Assembly: GCA_020152595.1 (NCBI GenBank) | Contig: JAIGNY010000456.1 | Coordinates: 218,501 to 282,500, forward strand | Reading direction: 5' to 3' | DNA length: 64,000 nt | From: Chiridota heheva | Taxonomy: Eukaryota; Echinodermata; Holothuroidea; Apodida; Chiridotidae | Shown: positions 33,355 to 43,291 of the stretch, in pieces | Numbering within the stretch: the stretch's first letter is position 1 | Layout: each line of letters begins with the position of its first letter | Program-made: the position numbers and the translations under genes | The notes under the pieces: model-generated | What the model was told of the DNA's origin: nothing | Database searches by the model: none | The model's input: the letters and a program-made list of their open reading frames with translations, nothing else

Positions 33355-34334
33355 CAAAATGTAAAACCATTAAATTTCTTTAATGTGCATAATGGGCAGG
33401 GCTTCACATGATTTTGTTGAAAAGAGCTTGTAAACACAGTATCTCAACAACTGTGAATGAGATTCAGTTCATATGTGGTACACAGATAGCCCGTGGTCTG
33501 TAGATGTGCTTTATTGTTTTTGGTGGTGATGTCATGCATATAATGAGTAGGCAGGGCTTATTATAACAATCTTGAAATGCTTTTATTTTGACAATCACAT
33601 GTTTTTTTTGTCATATTTGTTATGATAATGATGTTAGTGTGTACATGTTCATTGGATAAAAAGTTAATATGATTTTGTAAACAAAAAACCTATAAACATC
33701 TCAAAAACTATGAACAGGATTCATGTCATGTGTGGTACACAGATAACTCATGGTCTGCAGATGTTCTCTAATGTTTTTGGTGATCATCATACATATTGAT
33801 AAGTGAAAATGTTGAAAATTTGATAAATGAGCAACTGTAATATCCATTTTGCGTCATATTGGGCATGATGTGTACATGCTTATATTATCAGCAGATGTCG
33901 TTAACATGCGTGGTGGGTGTGGCTTAATGTGAAAGTGCTTAATGATGTAAACACCATATTGTATCTCATAAACAATATATCAGATTTATGCTATATCAGG
34001 TATACAGATGGGTAATGGTCTGTACAAATGTTCTAATGTTGTGGTAGTGATATTATGAATATTAATGGGTAGGTGGGGCTTACTGACAAATTCTTGAAAT
34101 AGAATACATGAACAACTATTTTTGCATCCTACTTGCTATAATGTTGTTAATTTTTGTGCAAATGCAAATGTTGTCAACATCTTGATTGATCTGCATGGTG
34201 GGTGTGGCTTATGAATAAATAACATGAAACAAATATTGCATGATATACAATAACATGACACTTAATTCAAATTTTGCAAATTAATCAGCTTGAGAAAGAA
34301 AGCATCAGAACCACAAAACCTTTTGGTTCTGGTT
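33355..34334 (-). mobile_element. Helentron-like block, copy 2, inverted
   Basis: The start motif lies at the high-coordinate end (GCATCAGAACCACAAAACC then TTTTGGTTCTGGTT at 34302-34334, the complement of the copy 1 and 4 starts). The interior carries, in reverse, GGTGGGTGTGGCTTA, TGATGTCATGCATA-like and GGGCAGGGCTT motifs. The 3' hairpin was not found beyond 33355. Confidence 0.65.
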
Positions 34335-34344
34335 ATGTATTTGA

Positions 34345-34832
34345 TAGAGAAAAAGTTAAGAAAGAGATTGGTAAAAACATCTTGATACCTCAATCCTAGG
34401 AGAAGTTATTGAACTTTAAAGATTTTTTTGCCTGCATAGAAATGACTTTTGTACTGAGTTTAAGTCATCATCATGATGTCATCACGGCACTTCCTGTACT
34501 CATCTTTATGTATTTCTTTGAAATTAATGGCCAATTTTTCATAATTTAAAATATTAGTTACAAGAACAGAGTGGAAAACATTGAAAATTACCTTCTATAC
34601 TATTCTTAATCATTTTTGAGGAAAAAAATGTTCCCAATCAATTAGAAAATACGAAATTAATTTTCAAACAAATACAGGAAGTGCTGTGATGACATCACAA
34701 TGATGACTTGGACTCAACAATCTCTTTTACAAAGATTAACAAATCTTTAAAATTCAATAACGTCTTGTAGGAATACATTCTTAGCTTGGTTTCTTCACCA
34801 AACTGTTTCTTTTATTGTCTTCTATCAAATAT
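34345..34832. mobile_element. Foldback element L
   Basis: The arms (about 34370-34505 and 34675-34815) are imperfect inverted repeats of over 100 bp. Shared blocks include TTATTGAACTTTAAAGAT, AAGTCATCATCATGATGTCA and CATCACGGCACTTCCTGTA. The second half of one arm also occurs near 46955-47160. No ORF. Confidence 0.75.
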
Positions 34833-35124
34833 ATTAAAACAAAATTCCATGGGAATATTCCTTTAATACCCATATCCTATATACTAACATAAATGACAAT
34901 TTATGGGAATATTTCTTAGTAGTAACAGGCGCCTGTAAAGAAATTGACCAATTACTAATTTCATGAATATTCATGTTAAATTAGAATATTCTATCAACTT
35001 CTGGGTAGGCTCCTCGGTTTGACCATACGACTGAAGGTCGTACAATCTTTTGGAGGGAAGGGATGAACACCCAACAAATGATAAGAATGTCTTCATACAA
35101 TTTTCTTTTTCTTATATTTGTGTT

Positions 35125-35140
35125 GGCTCTTAAAAGAGCC
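35125..35140 (-). promoter_or_regulatory. Histone-type 3' stem-loop
   Basis: The minus strand reads GGCTCTTTTAAGAGCC: a 6-bp stem with a UUUA loop, matching the consensus of metazoan replication-dependent histone mRNA ends. It is preceded by ACCCAA and followed by AACACAA and, about 10 nt on, a purine-rich TAAGAAAAAGAAAA, where a histone downstream element would sit. It lies 21 nt after the stop of the basic ORF at 35162-35566, a normal distance for histone genes. A chance match is possible because the adjacent ORF is not a recognisable histone. Confidence 0.5.
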
Positions 35141-35161
35141 TTGGGTTCTTTATCGATCACT

Positions 35162-35566
35162 CTACTGTCCTCCTATAGTCCACTGATGCTGACCTCTTCC
35201 TTTGCTCTCGTACCTCCTCAGCATTTCTAGATTCTCCAAGGGGGCTCGACACAAGGCGGTTCCTCTTTTCCAAGGTGGCTTAGACATCAATCTTTTCCTA
35301 CTCATAGCTTTTATCTTGTAATGGTTGGTATCAAAATGAAATGTCAGAGATCTCTTGGTGTGTGAACGCCTACAAGGTTTGCACCTGGCTCTTCCCAATT
35401 TGCTATCTTTAGCTGCAAAGTTCCAAAGGTAGTCTGGTGTTTGACTCTGGTACTTCGGTTGTGTTCTAAAGGTAGATGTTTTTCGTACTCTGTTGTCGAA
35501 CTTGCGTGCCAAACCGAACCAGTAGTAAGCTATGGTGGGTATCTTTCCCTTGTCAGTATCCTCCTT
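35162..35566 (-). CDS. Unrecognised basic ORF upstream of a histone-type stem-loop
   Basis: I do not recognise this protein. The stop-to-stop frame is 134 codons, with no ATG before residue 88 or so, so it would need an upstream exon or is not a gene. From residue 19 on it has 29 Lys/Arg against 7 Asp/Glu in 116 residues. It contains a possible zinc-binding pattern C-x2-C-x12-H-x4-H in RCKPCRRSHTKR then FHFDTNH, preceded by DYLWNFAAKDSKLG, loosely like a BED finger (tryptophan before the first cysteine pair). I looked for histone folds in all three frames and found only weak resemblance. It could be a terminal exon, a decayed histone-cluster gene or a chance ORF. Confidence 0.3.
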   Translation of the reverse strand, partial: KEDTDKGKIPTIAYYWFGLARKFDNRVRKTSTFRTQPKYQSQTPDYLWNFAAKDSKLGRARCKPCRRSHTKRSLTFHFDTNHYKIKAMSRKRLMSKPPWKRGTALCRAPLENLEMLRRYESKGRGQHQWTIGGQ

Positions 35567-35674
35567 CTAAACCCATTAGGGTAAGTAACAATCATGGTTC
35601 TCGATACCGGTATGTATTGATCGGACATGATGTGTCTTACCTGATGTCCAAAAGCAGTGACATTAAGAATTTTT

Positions 35675-36065
35675 GGCCCTTAGACCCCTCCAACCCGACA
35701 CCCCCGATTTTCTTAAAATCATGGGTAATCCACATTATTCAACCCGAGAGACTCTTCACAATTCATTGACTAGCAACCAGCTATTGTTACACCATACACA
35801 ACACAGGGGTAATCTATACCTTCTTAACTGACAACATCTTATCTTCATAGTCAATTCACAGTTCACTTGTTAGCAACCAGCTACTGTTACACTGTATACA
35901 ATAGGTCATTCGTCTTGGGCTCATGCCACATGACTACTGTTCAGTGATGCGAATCAGATTAGTCTTTGGCAGAGCCTAAATAGAAATACACATTATATGC
36001 TTGGGAGGACTTTGTGCAAAACCCATGAATGATTGATGGACCATTCGTTGTAAGGATGGTTATTT
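35675..36065 (+). repeat. Dispersed repeat D, copy 2
   Basis: TTTTGGCCCTTAGACCCCTCC, CACCCCCGATTTTCTTAAAAT, TAGCAACCAGCTATTGTTAC and CATGAATGATTGATGGACC are shared with 47275-47715 in the same orientation. Confidence 0.78.
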
Positions 36066-36294
36066 CATCATGAAGTTGACATGTAAGACGTTGCCTTTTT
36101 ATGTTCTTCTTCAGCCAATCAGAAGCCAGAAAGGTATGATGTCATCCAAGTTGGTGGCGTTATTTTGAAGAAAAAAAACGAGGGTTAAAGTATCTGCCCC
36201 AACCAACAGTGGTACTGTAGGAGTCATGCCATGGTTTTGTACTCCTCCCGCCCTCAATTTTTTCTTTTCTTTTTCAAACGCATGCAAATACGTT

Positions 36295-36806
36295 TTAACA
36301 TTCCCCTGCAACAATCAAGTCCCACGGACATTCCATCACTTTGCATTTGAAATCAAGATGGCTCAATCGATCAACGTAGCCTCCCAGTGTTCCGTAGATG
36401 ACGTCTCTCAGTAATTTAATCACCTTCTCTTCTTCGTAGTCTTTGCTAACCGTTTCCTTTATCCTCCTTTCCAGCTCTTTGAAAATGCCTTTCTCATTGG
36501 ATCTGTAATCAGTGAGCGTCAAATCTCTTCACTTTGCCTGTCCTTTTTTCAATCTCCTCGATCAGAACGTTGACCTTTTTGGCTTGTTTTAATTTGGCTT
36601 TCAACAAGTCGTGTGTTATCTCTGTCATCACTTCCACGAATATCAACCGGTTTTTTTCTCTTTAAATAAGAGAAACTCTTCTTCTGTCAGCTTGAATTTG
36701 ATAGTCGATGTTGTTTCGGTATGCTGAGAATTTGTATTCTCTTCCAACCCATCTTTTTCTTGGCCTCTTTCAACAAATGTTCCAGTACTTTTCTTTCTTT
36801 ATCCAT
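36295..36806 (-). pseudogene. Frameshifted helical, charged protein of unknown family
   Basis: Four consecutive frame segments on the minus strand look like one protein. They are an ATG start at 36806 with MDKERKVLEHLLKEAKKK; TSTIKFKLTEEEFLLFKEKK; FVEVMTEITHDLLKAKLKQA then KKVNVLIEEIEKRTGKVKRF; and LTDYRSNEKGIFKELERRIK through VIKLLRDVIYGTLGGYVDRL to a stop at 36295. Three or more one-base shifts separate them, some beside A-runs (one at GAAAAAAACC). The composition is Lys/Glu-rich and predicted helical, possibly coiled coil. I know no family for it. Either a decayed gene or exons of a live gene with assembly indels; nearby canonical splice sites were not evident. Confidence 0.4.
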
Positions 36807-36814
36807 ACCACATC

Positions 36815-36995
36815 CTATAGGGGTTATAAGCGCGCGAGACAACCTGAAGCGTTGTAGACCGGTGGTGCGTCTCCTCCATTGGTAGGCTCATTGACACAGC
36901 ATTTACTAAATGCATGCAGCGGTTGTGTAGATGCACAAACCTCTTATGCAGTTTGCACTCAGGTATCAACAAAGACATTTTTTGTATTTTTACTC
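36815..36995. other. Possible 5' flank of the 36.3-36.8-kb relic
   Basis: A slightly GC-richer stretch with GCGCGCGAG just upstream (minus sense) of the candidate ATG. No defined promoter element. Confidence 0.25.
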
Positions 36996-36999
36996 AGAT

Positions 37000-37560
37000 T
37001 TTTCAAGAAAATGAGGTGTAATTTTCAAGTTATAAACGATAGGCATATCATTTAACTATTTCATAGCTTAACTACTATCAATTCTAGAAAATCTAATAGC
37101 GATACAGGACTTTTCATCAGAAGACATAGGAATTCCCTGAACTTAGTGAGAGTTTCATTCATATTGCGACCAGACCTAACGTTATATTACTCCCTATACT
37201 AATATATAATAATACACTTGTATATGTGTAGGGACTACTATAACATTAGGTATGCATGTGATTTCCACATTAGGCTAGGCCTAGGCCTAAAATTAGCATT
37301 ACACCGTATGGGCCTAGCATTACATTACAATGCATTAAGTTAGGCCTAGGCTTAACGTGGAAACCATATGCATTCACCTTAGGATAGGGCCGGTCGTCTT
37401 GTGATTGAACTCACACCGAGGATCAGGGAATTCCTATGCCTTCTGATGAAAATTTTGATGTCGTTATAACATTTTCTGCAATTTATAAGTATGAATGGTT
37501 AATATGCTTACCATTAATAACTTGAAAAATGCACCTCATCTTTGAGTCTGATTCAATTTG
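37000..37560. mobile_element. Foldback element M with TAGGCCTAGGC core
   Basis: The arms of about 150 bp (37008-37160 and 37408-37558) are inverted. The best block is CATCAGAAGACATAGGAATTCCCTGA on the left against its near-complement on the right, and the outer block is ATGAGGTG(T/C)A(A/T)TTTTCAAGTTAT. The centre contains TTAGGCTAGGCCTAGGCC and, inverted, GTTAGGCCTAGGC. No ORF; no target duplication identified. Confidence 0.75.
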
Positions 37561-37564
37561 AATT

Positions 37565-38360
37565 CAATCTAGAGCATTAACTACGAAGCACGCTAGCATA
37601 AGTGGCCTATGATGTACACAATAATTCGCATAGCGCGCTGTTGCAATGGCACATATTCCTACATTAACGAACTTAAGTGTAAGTGTACGTAGGAATGGTT
37701 ATTAACACATCCCTGCTAATAATACGAAGATATTCGTCAAGTAACGAGCAGTCTGTAACCTTGTCAACTTAGATTCGTGGCGTCGTTAGTTCATTTATTT
37801 ATGTAGTAGACCTTGTACATTTACAAAATACTACCGACCCGCTACTAATTTGCTTCACGATCTCTTTCTTTTGTCAAGATACTCATTGTTGTTTGTAATT
37901 AACTTATGTAAGTTTGTGAAATTCATTGGTTTAGGAATTAATATGCGTAAAACTAAGCAGAAGTTTGTAATAATTATTACTTTTTTTTCTGTGAAAAAGA
38001 GCAATATCTGAATATGTAGCCTATCTAGTTCCATATTTGTTTGGGAATTAACATCTGTTACAAAAGTAAAAAAAATATACATCCTGAAATACAGAAATTT
38101 ACTTACGAGATCAAAAATGTGACATTTGATGATGTTTTTTTTGTCTCTGTTAGCCGTACGTGTGATTACTATACATCAGATTGTACTATAGGTTTGGTTT
38201 GTTGATTGCACTATAGTGCTATATACTACATACACCAGGGAGCAACCCACTATTAGTATTCATAAAAGTACATTTACAAGAGGTGGATCAACTCTCCGAG
38301 TGGATCCTCTCCTGCATCTCCCCTATAGCACGGTTATGTTGAAAACATGGAACTGTCAAC
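37565..38360. other. No repeat; low-repeat spacer
   Basis: I see no repeat family from the rest of the window and no recognisable coding exon. Confidence 0.35.
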
Positions 38361-38363
38361 TAA

Positions 38364-38657
38364 GCAGTAGGTCATCAGAAATATTATGTCCCAACTCGAC
38401 CAGCTGCAACAGCTTCCAAAGAATCATCATCACCCCATGCAGCTCCTCTCCTCTTCCCTGGAAAATGTATAGACCTGTACTGTGATTATCCTTTCCATCG
38501 GGATGAAAATGAAAATGATTCCCATTACACTTTTCCCTCTGCTGTCTCCTACCAGCATTTTCATGGCTATAACATCCTCGATCAGTATAGTCCAACTATG
38601 CAATCAAACATAAGTAGGTGCCTGGTTTATGACACCAGGGGCTGGGCTGTGAGATAA
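38364..38657 (+). CDS. Exon-like ORF, unknown protein
   Basis: An open frame of 97 codons without a start codon near its beginning, preceded by an AG acceptor-like CTAAGCAG (38360-38367). The product has balanced composition, e.g. FPGKCIDLYCDYPFHRDENE and SYQHFHGYNILDQYSPTMQS, unlike the repeat-derived frames elsewhere. A donor-like GTAGGT occurs at about 38613. I do not recognise the family. It may be an exon of the same gene as 38875-39147. Confidence 0.3.
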   Translation, partial: AVGHQKYYVPTRPAATASKESSSPHAAPLLFPGKCIDLYCDYPFHRDENENDSHYTFPSAVSYQHFHGYNILDQYSPTMQSNISRCLVYDTRGWAVR

Positions 38658-38874
38658 ACTTTGAAGACCTGTTAATTATGTATAAAGGGGTATATCAAAA
38701 GGTACCACAGTGCTCTTCAGGGTTTTCACCGATTTATCAAACTTTTGAAATTATTATGCATTTACAAAAACATAATTGTTAGCTTATTTTCAAATGCAAA
38801 ATTATATTCAAGGTGCATGGTGCATGATTTAAAAGATTATGTTCAATCCTATCATGTGTTTAAGTATAGTGTAG

Positions 38875-39147
38875 GAATCCAACAACTGTACAGTTAAGCA
38901 GACTGGCGTGTGCCTTCTTCTAAGAAAAAGTTGCGTAACTTTCACTGGAATTGAGGATCCAGAAAGCATTGACATGGACAGATTTGAGACACTAGCCGGA
39001 GATAGCTGCAGGGTGCATATTATTAGTATATCAGACCATGGCCACATGGGACCATCTTACTCAGGGGTCGTTGACTTTTTGCCCGACTCGAAAATCTATT
39101 ACGCAGGAAATATCGCAATGAATCTATACATAAACAATTATTTTTGA
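38875..39147 (+). CDS. Exon-like ORF, loosely VWA-like segment
   Basis: The open frame reads TGVCLLLRKSCVTFTGIEDP, then DMDRFETLAGDSCRVHIISI, then SGVVDFLPDSKIYYAGNIAM to a stop at 39145. The pattern of a hydrophobic strand, a G-(I)-E-D loop, an F-E-x-LA helix and an R-V-H-I-I-S-I strand resembles the middle of von Willebrand factor A domains. It is too short to be sure. Acceptor-like AAGCAG precedes it at 38896-38901. I cannot show that it joins to 38364-38657. Confidence 0.3.
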   Translation, partial: ESNNCTVKQTGVCLLLRKSCVTFTGIEDPESIDMDRFETLAGDSCRVHIISISDHGHMGPSYSGVVDFLPDSKIYYAGNIAMNLYINNYF

Positions 39148-39199
39148 GTAGGGTTTTTTGTTTGTTGGTGGGAGGGGTAGCCTTCGGAAAAAAGCCTTA

Positions 39200-39480
39200 A
39201 ATTTGACACAATTACCTTCATTTTCGGGTAGGTTTTTCGGCAAATTTTTCTTAATTTTGGGGAGCTTTCCCTAATTTTGGGAAATTTTCTCTGCTTTTCG
39301 TAAATTTTTCTTCATTTCCAGACAATTTCCTTCTTCTTTCAAGCAGGTTTTTCAATTTTTGGGAAATTTTTGCGAATTTTTTTGGCCAATTTTTGAGGAA
39401 CATTTTCTTCCATTTCCAGGCAGTTTTTCGTTTTTCGGAAAATTCCCTTTAACTATCGAGAAATTTAGCCAAGTCGGGAA
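39200..39480 (-). repeat. Dispersed repeat F, inverted copy
   Basis: Runs of TTTTCGGAAAATTCCC, TTTGGCCAATTTTTG and CTTCATTTCCAG are the reverse-oriented form of the 10430-10837 repeat body. Confidence 0.6.
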
Positions 39481-39673
39481 TGATTCCGATAAATCACTGA
39501 TTTAAAAAGTAAATTTTACATCTCTGACTGACTATATAAGATTGGTGCATGCAAGTATCATATGTAATCATCATGACCCAGATATATAGCCTTTGGACAT
39601 TATTCTCTGCCCAACTAAGATGGGTATGGCTGTTTCCCCACCTTCCCCAGTAAGGAATTTTTGTTATGATTCT

Positions 39674-40010
39674 AGGTTGCGAAGTCTTGGTTTGACCACG
39701 CTTGAGAAGAGTGCGTGGCGATATGATTCAGGTTTTTAAGTCCCTATCTGGTAGTGATGCTTTGACTTCCTGTTATTTCTTGCATGTTTCAGCTAATTCT
39801 CATGTGACACATAGTAACAGTTTGAAGTTGACCAAAGAGTTCTCACGGATAGATATTCAGGGTTTTAGCTTTTCGCAAAGAGTTGTTTATGAGTGGAATG
39901 GTTTGCCTGAGTGGGTACTTAGCTCTAATTCTGTTCACAATTTTAAAGTCAACATTGATAAGTTCTTTACTAACTTTGGGCGTCTTTGTTTATTTGTGTG
40001 TTTTTTTTGA
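39674..40010 (+). pseudogene. CR1-like LINE, C-terminal RT fragment
   Basis: RLRSLGLTTLE (39674-39706) then, after a one-base shift, RVRGDMIQVFKSLSGSDALT, SLKLTKEFSRIDIQGFSFSQ and RVVYEWNGLPEWVLSSNSVH NF-K. This is the well-known tail of non-LTR reverse transcriptases (RL..LGL..LE.RR.RGD.I..FK, then F..R....WN.LP..V). The N-terminal RT domain is absent, consistent with 5' truncation. Confidence 0.8.
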
Positions 40011-40014
40011 GGTG

Positions 40015-40480
40015 GTGGTGGTGTTAGTTTGGGATTTTTATGGGTTGACTAACCCTTCTTAGCCCGTAATCTTTTTATGTAACGTTATGTTATGAAGATG
40101 ACGAACTATGATGATGTGTGTACACTTTTACAACATTATACTTCTACACCTTAAATTGTAAGCCATATAGCCATAGAGAGACTTGTTCAGATGTTCAAAT
40201 GCAAGGCTTATTTTATTGCAACTTAACCTTCCTTACATGCAGATGTATTGCTTCTTGAGCAGGACTCTGTGGAGGTTACTCTGTCTCACATCAGAAGTGC
40301 AAATACAAATATTTAAACATATAGAATCATTCGCCACATGATCGTTTCAGTTTTATCTGAACAGGGGTTTATTTTATGTCATATTTTTTATATTCATTTC
40401 TTGTGTAAAACTTTATCTGCTTATTTAAACTTTTTGATAATTAGTGTGACATTTTGTTTTAATTATATATTTTTTTTATT
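40015..40480. other. 3' flank of LINE fragment; nothing else recognised
   Basis: AT-rich; the first ~120 bp may be the LINE 3' UTR. Confidence 0.35.
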
Positions 40481-40735
40481 TATTAACCCAAAACTTCATT
40501 GATCATTTATAATGGTTCTCAACATTATGTGGAGATTTGGCGTCGTAACAAAACTAGAGTTCACTGCTTTTAAACATTCTTTATGCAATTTACTATTATT
40601 ATTAGTTTTGGAGATAATTTGTTTCAATTGTATGGAATCTTTATTTATTTACCCAAAACTTTGTTTATTATTTATAACGGTTTTCAGTGGGGACTTATTA
40701 TAATAAAACTTGAATTTACTGCTTTCCAATAATTT
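40480..40735 (+). repeat. ~163-bp imperfect tandem duplication
   Basis: TTTATTTATTAACCCAAAACTT...TTTATAATGGTT at about 40480 recurs as TTTATTTATTTACCCAAAACTT...TTTATAACGGTT at about 40643, with an internal deletion in the second unit. Both run to AACTAGAGTTCACTGCTTT or its variant. Confidence 0.7.
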
Positions 40736-40739
40736 TTTA

Positions 40740-41380
40740 TTTGGTTAATAACCTAAGGCTCCTGCTTTGGTTTATTGCCCATTGTTGTGAATTTGCTCAA
40801 TTCAATAGATTCAAATAAACACATAATAAGGATTGAAATTTCTATGCTTATATAAATGTTGATAATATTTACAACCTAACTTTGATGAGGAAAATTTTGA
40901 TGAACTTACTACAATACTTGGAGACTGGTATAACTGGAATATGTTCTTTGTATAACTACAAATAAGTGGTTGTTTTTACTTATTTTTTCTTCCTAAAATC
41001 TCTATAAGTCTGGTTCGTTTTTAATTGATCCAATCATTAAGTTCTGTTAACTGATGACCAGGCTTAGTGGCGTGGTGACAGGGGAGCCAGGGGGAAACTG
41101 CCCCCTCCCCCGACAGTGAAGCTTTCTGAGAGGGTGCCAAATACTCACAGGGGTGCACAAATTGTCATAAGAATATATTTCTTTATACTTTTTATTCTCA
41201 ACTTCTGTAATTTGTATCATTTACAAAACAAATGTTGTAAATGTTTTCTCTCAAAGCTTTATTCTCACACCTAAAACATTAAAATCATCACTGGACCCAA
41301 ACTAAAGACACATATTGTAGTCAATGGGATCCTACATTTGAAAATTCGGTGGAATTGACACAATTTTAAGCAATATTCCA
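40740..41380. other. No gene; G/C-tract near 41085
   Basis: GGGGGAAACTGCCCCCTCCCCC at about 41088-41110 is a short inverted tract, possibly an eroded hAT-type end (preceded by TTAGTGGCGTGGTGACAGGG). Nothing else recognised. Confidence 0.35.
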
Positions 41381-41384
41381 TGCC

Positions 41385-41620
41385 AATATTGTGCCCCGAC
41401 ATGTACGACATTGCTACTCACAGTGCCCCCACTCAATATTTATAAATAAAGCACACGCTGTGTCCACTTAATCCATTCCTGAAATAAATTCCGTACGTAC
41501 AGTGTATGCATAATCTATGTATGGCGTGTGTTGGCAGTGATGGGTAAATTTTTGGTGACCTTGAGATGTTAGATTTTTAAACATGTGGAAAAACCAAACA
41601 TCGGTTATGTAAGGGCACAT
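41385..41620 (-). repeat. Dispersed repeat J, copy 2
   Basis: Inverted match to 22480-22735 (ATATTGTGCCCCGACATGTA, GCACACGCTGTGTCCA, TTCCTGAAATAAATTCCGTA). Confidence 0.7.
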
Positions 41621-41814
41621 ATCTATCATGCTGCTACCCAAATCACGCCGAAAACGCCCAACTTCCTTAGGCTTACCCCCTCCCCCTCCCCCCATGGGCA
41701 GCAATCAAGACGTTGACCCTGGATTTGACACAATCTGATAATATTAGGCAGCTTTCTGCTATCAATATCGCGAGAAATGCCAGGCTTCCATAATGAAATA
41801 CCTCTCTTTAGGAG

Positions 41815-42110
41815 AAATAGTTCATCAATCATTCATGGACATGGTAACGCACAGTGCTATATTTCAGTTGCGTGTTTTGTACAGTGCAATAGTAGCTGGT
41901 TGCTAGCAAGTAAACCGTACTGCGGAGAGCTAGAGGCTATCGGATTGAAAGGTGTGGATTACCCTGGGTTGCGGCACAGTGTAATAGTAGCTGGTTGCTA
42001 GAAAGTTAACTGTAATGAAGCTCTCGGGTTGGAAGGTGTGGGTTACCCCTGATTTTGAGAAAATCGGGGGTGTCGTGTTGGAGGGGTCTAAGGGCCAAAA
42101 TTTCTTCATG
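41815..42110 (-). repeat. Dispersed repeat D, copy 3, shortened
   Basis: TCATCAATCATTCATGG, then AATAGTAGCTGGTTGCTAG twice, GGTTACCCCTGATTTTGAG and GGGCCAAAATTTCTTCATG. An internal segment present in the 7.6-kb copy is missing. Confidence 0.75.
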
Positions 42111-42239
42111 TCCAAGGGTTTTTTACTAGATTTCACACCATTTTAAACAATTTTCTTTTATCAAAATCATGTATATGGCTTCCAGGGGCTTCGCACCCAG
42201 CACCCCTACCTGCAATGTTACCCGATGCAATGATTTGAC

Positions 42240-42520
42240 AATTTCAAAACAATTTCCTTCAATTTCGGGAAATTTTCTTTATTTGAAGAAAATTTTGTGA
42301 AATTTCCTTCACTTTTGTGAAATTTGCTTCAATTTTTGTGAAATTTCCTTCATTTTGTTGAAATTTCCTTTAATTTTCGGAAAATTTCTTTCATTTTGGG
42401 GGCAATTTGAAGTTAAATTTTTATGAGTTTTCTTTCAAATTTTCCCCATTTTTGGCTGAAAAAGGCCACATTTGTCATTTTTTTCTCTCCAGTATCCCCC
42501 CTCCTACCTCCTCCCCCCTT
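42240..42520 (-). repeat. Dispersed repeat F, inverted copy 2
   Basis: A run of AAATTTCCTTCATTTTG and AAATTTGCTTCAATTTTTG units about 22-24 bp apart, followed by TTTTTGGCTGAAAAAGGCC. Confidence 0.6.
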
Positions 42521-42524
42521 CACC

Positions 42525-43285
42525 ATCCAATTACATTTCAGAGGAAATTTGATATTGTGTGTGGGAATTCCACAATTGCGCATCTTGATGTGAACACTGC
42601 ACTCCCATCAACAAATTTTAGGTCTAACGTACATATCGTTATGTTTTCCCCTGGTTTTTTCTCTTTAATAACACGTTACTTACCATCAAACTTGCAACTA
42701 CTAAACTATTATACAAAAGTATGTCAAGGAAGCAGGTATAGATATCATTTTCCCAGGCCTCAAAAATCAGTCCAATTTGCATAGAAGCAAATACATTCAA
42801 TTCAGGTAATGTTAATCTAATTCTTCCAAATGTACAATTAAACGCAGACAGACGGATGTTAACAAAAACCTTTTTACGACATGGATTAAGTCCAAAGGCA
42901 GAACGTGATGCTCACAAGAATTTGTTTTGCTTCTGTTTTAATTTGTTTCAAAGAATTTGTTTCCAAGATTTTGTTATAATTTGTTTGAAATGATGAATAA
43001 CTTCCTCTAAGTAATTAATCTTTATTTCTAAGAATTTGGTGGTTTTGTTTATGATTATTCTGTTGGAGTTTACTTCATTTTAAATGGAAAAAAAAAAAGC
43101 TGAAGTGAATTTGTCATGTGCTTGATTAGACCCAATTACGGACGACTAGGAATGAAAACAAAGAATTCTGATTTGTTGGTGACGGTACAGTGGCTCAAGG
43201 GAAAAGTAGGAGTCAAACTCATTTTCCAAGTACTGGGTTCAATTTCTTGAGCAAGAAACTTGATTTCACTTGCTTGACTCTCTAC
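42525..43285. other. No feature recognised
   Basis: I see no supported gene or repeat. Confidence 0.35.
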
Positions 43286-43291
43286 AGCTTT

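Noticed and set aside
35162-35512. Histone H3 or H4 homology of the stem-loop-linked ORF
   Set aside because: Scattered matches in different frames (LVG, DTN, a C-terminal GG) do not line up in order; too weak to call.
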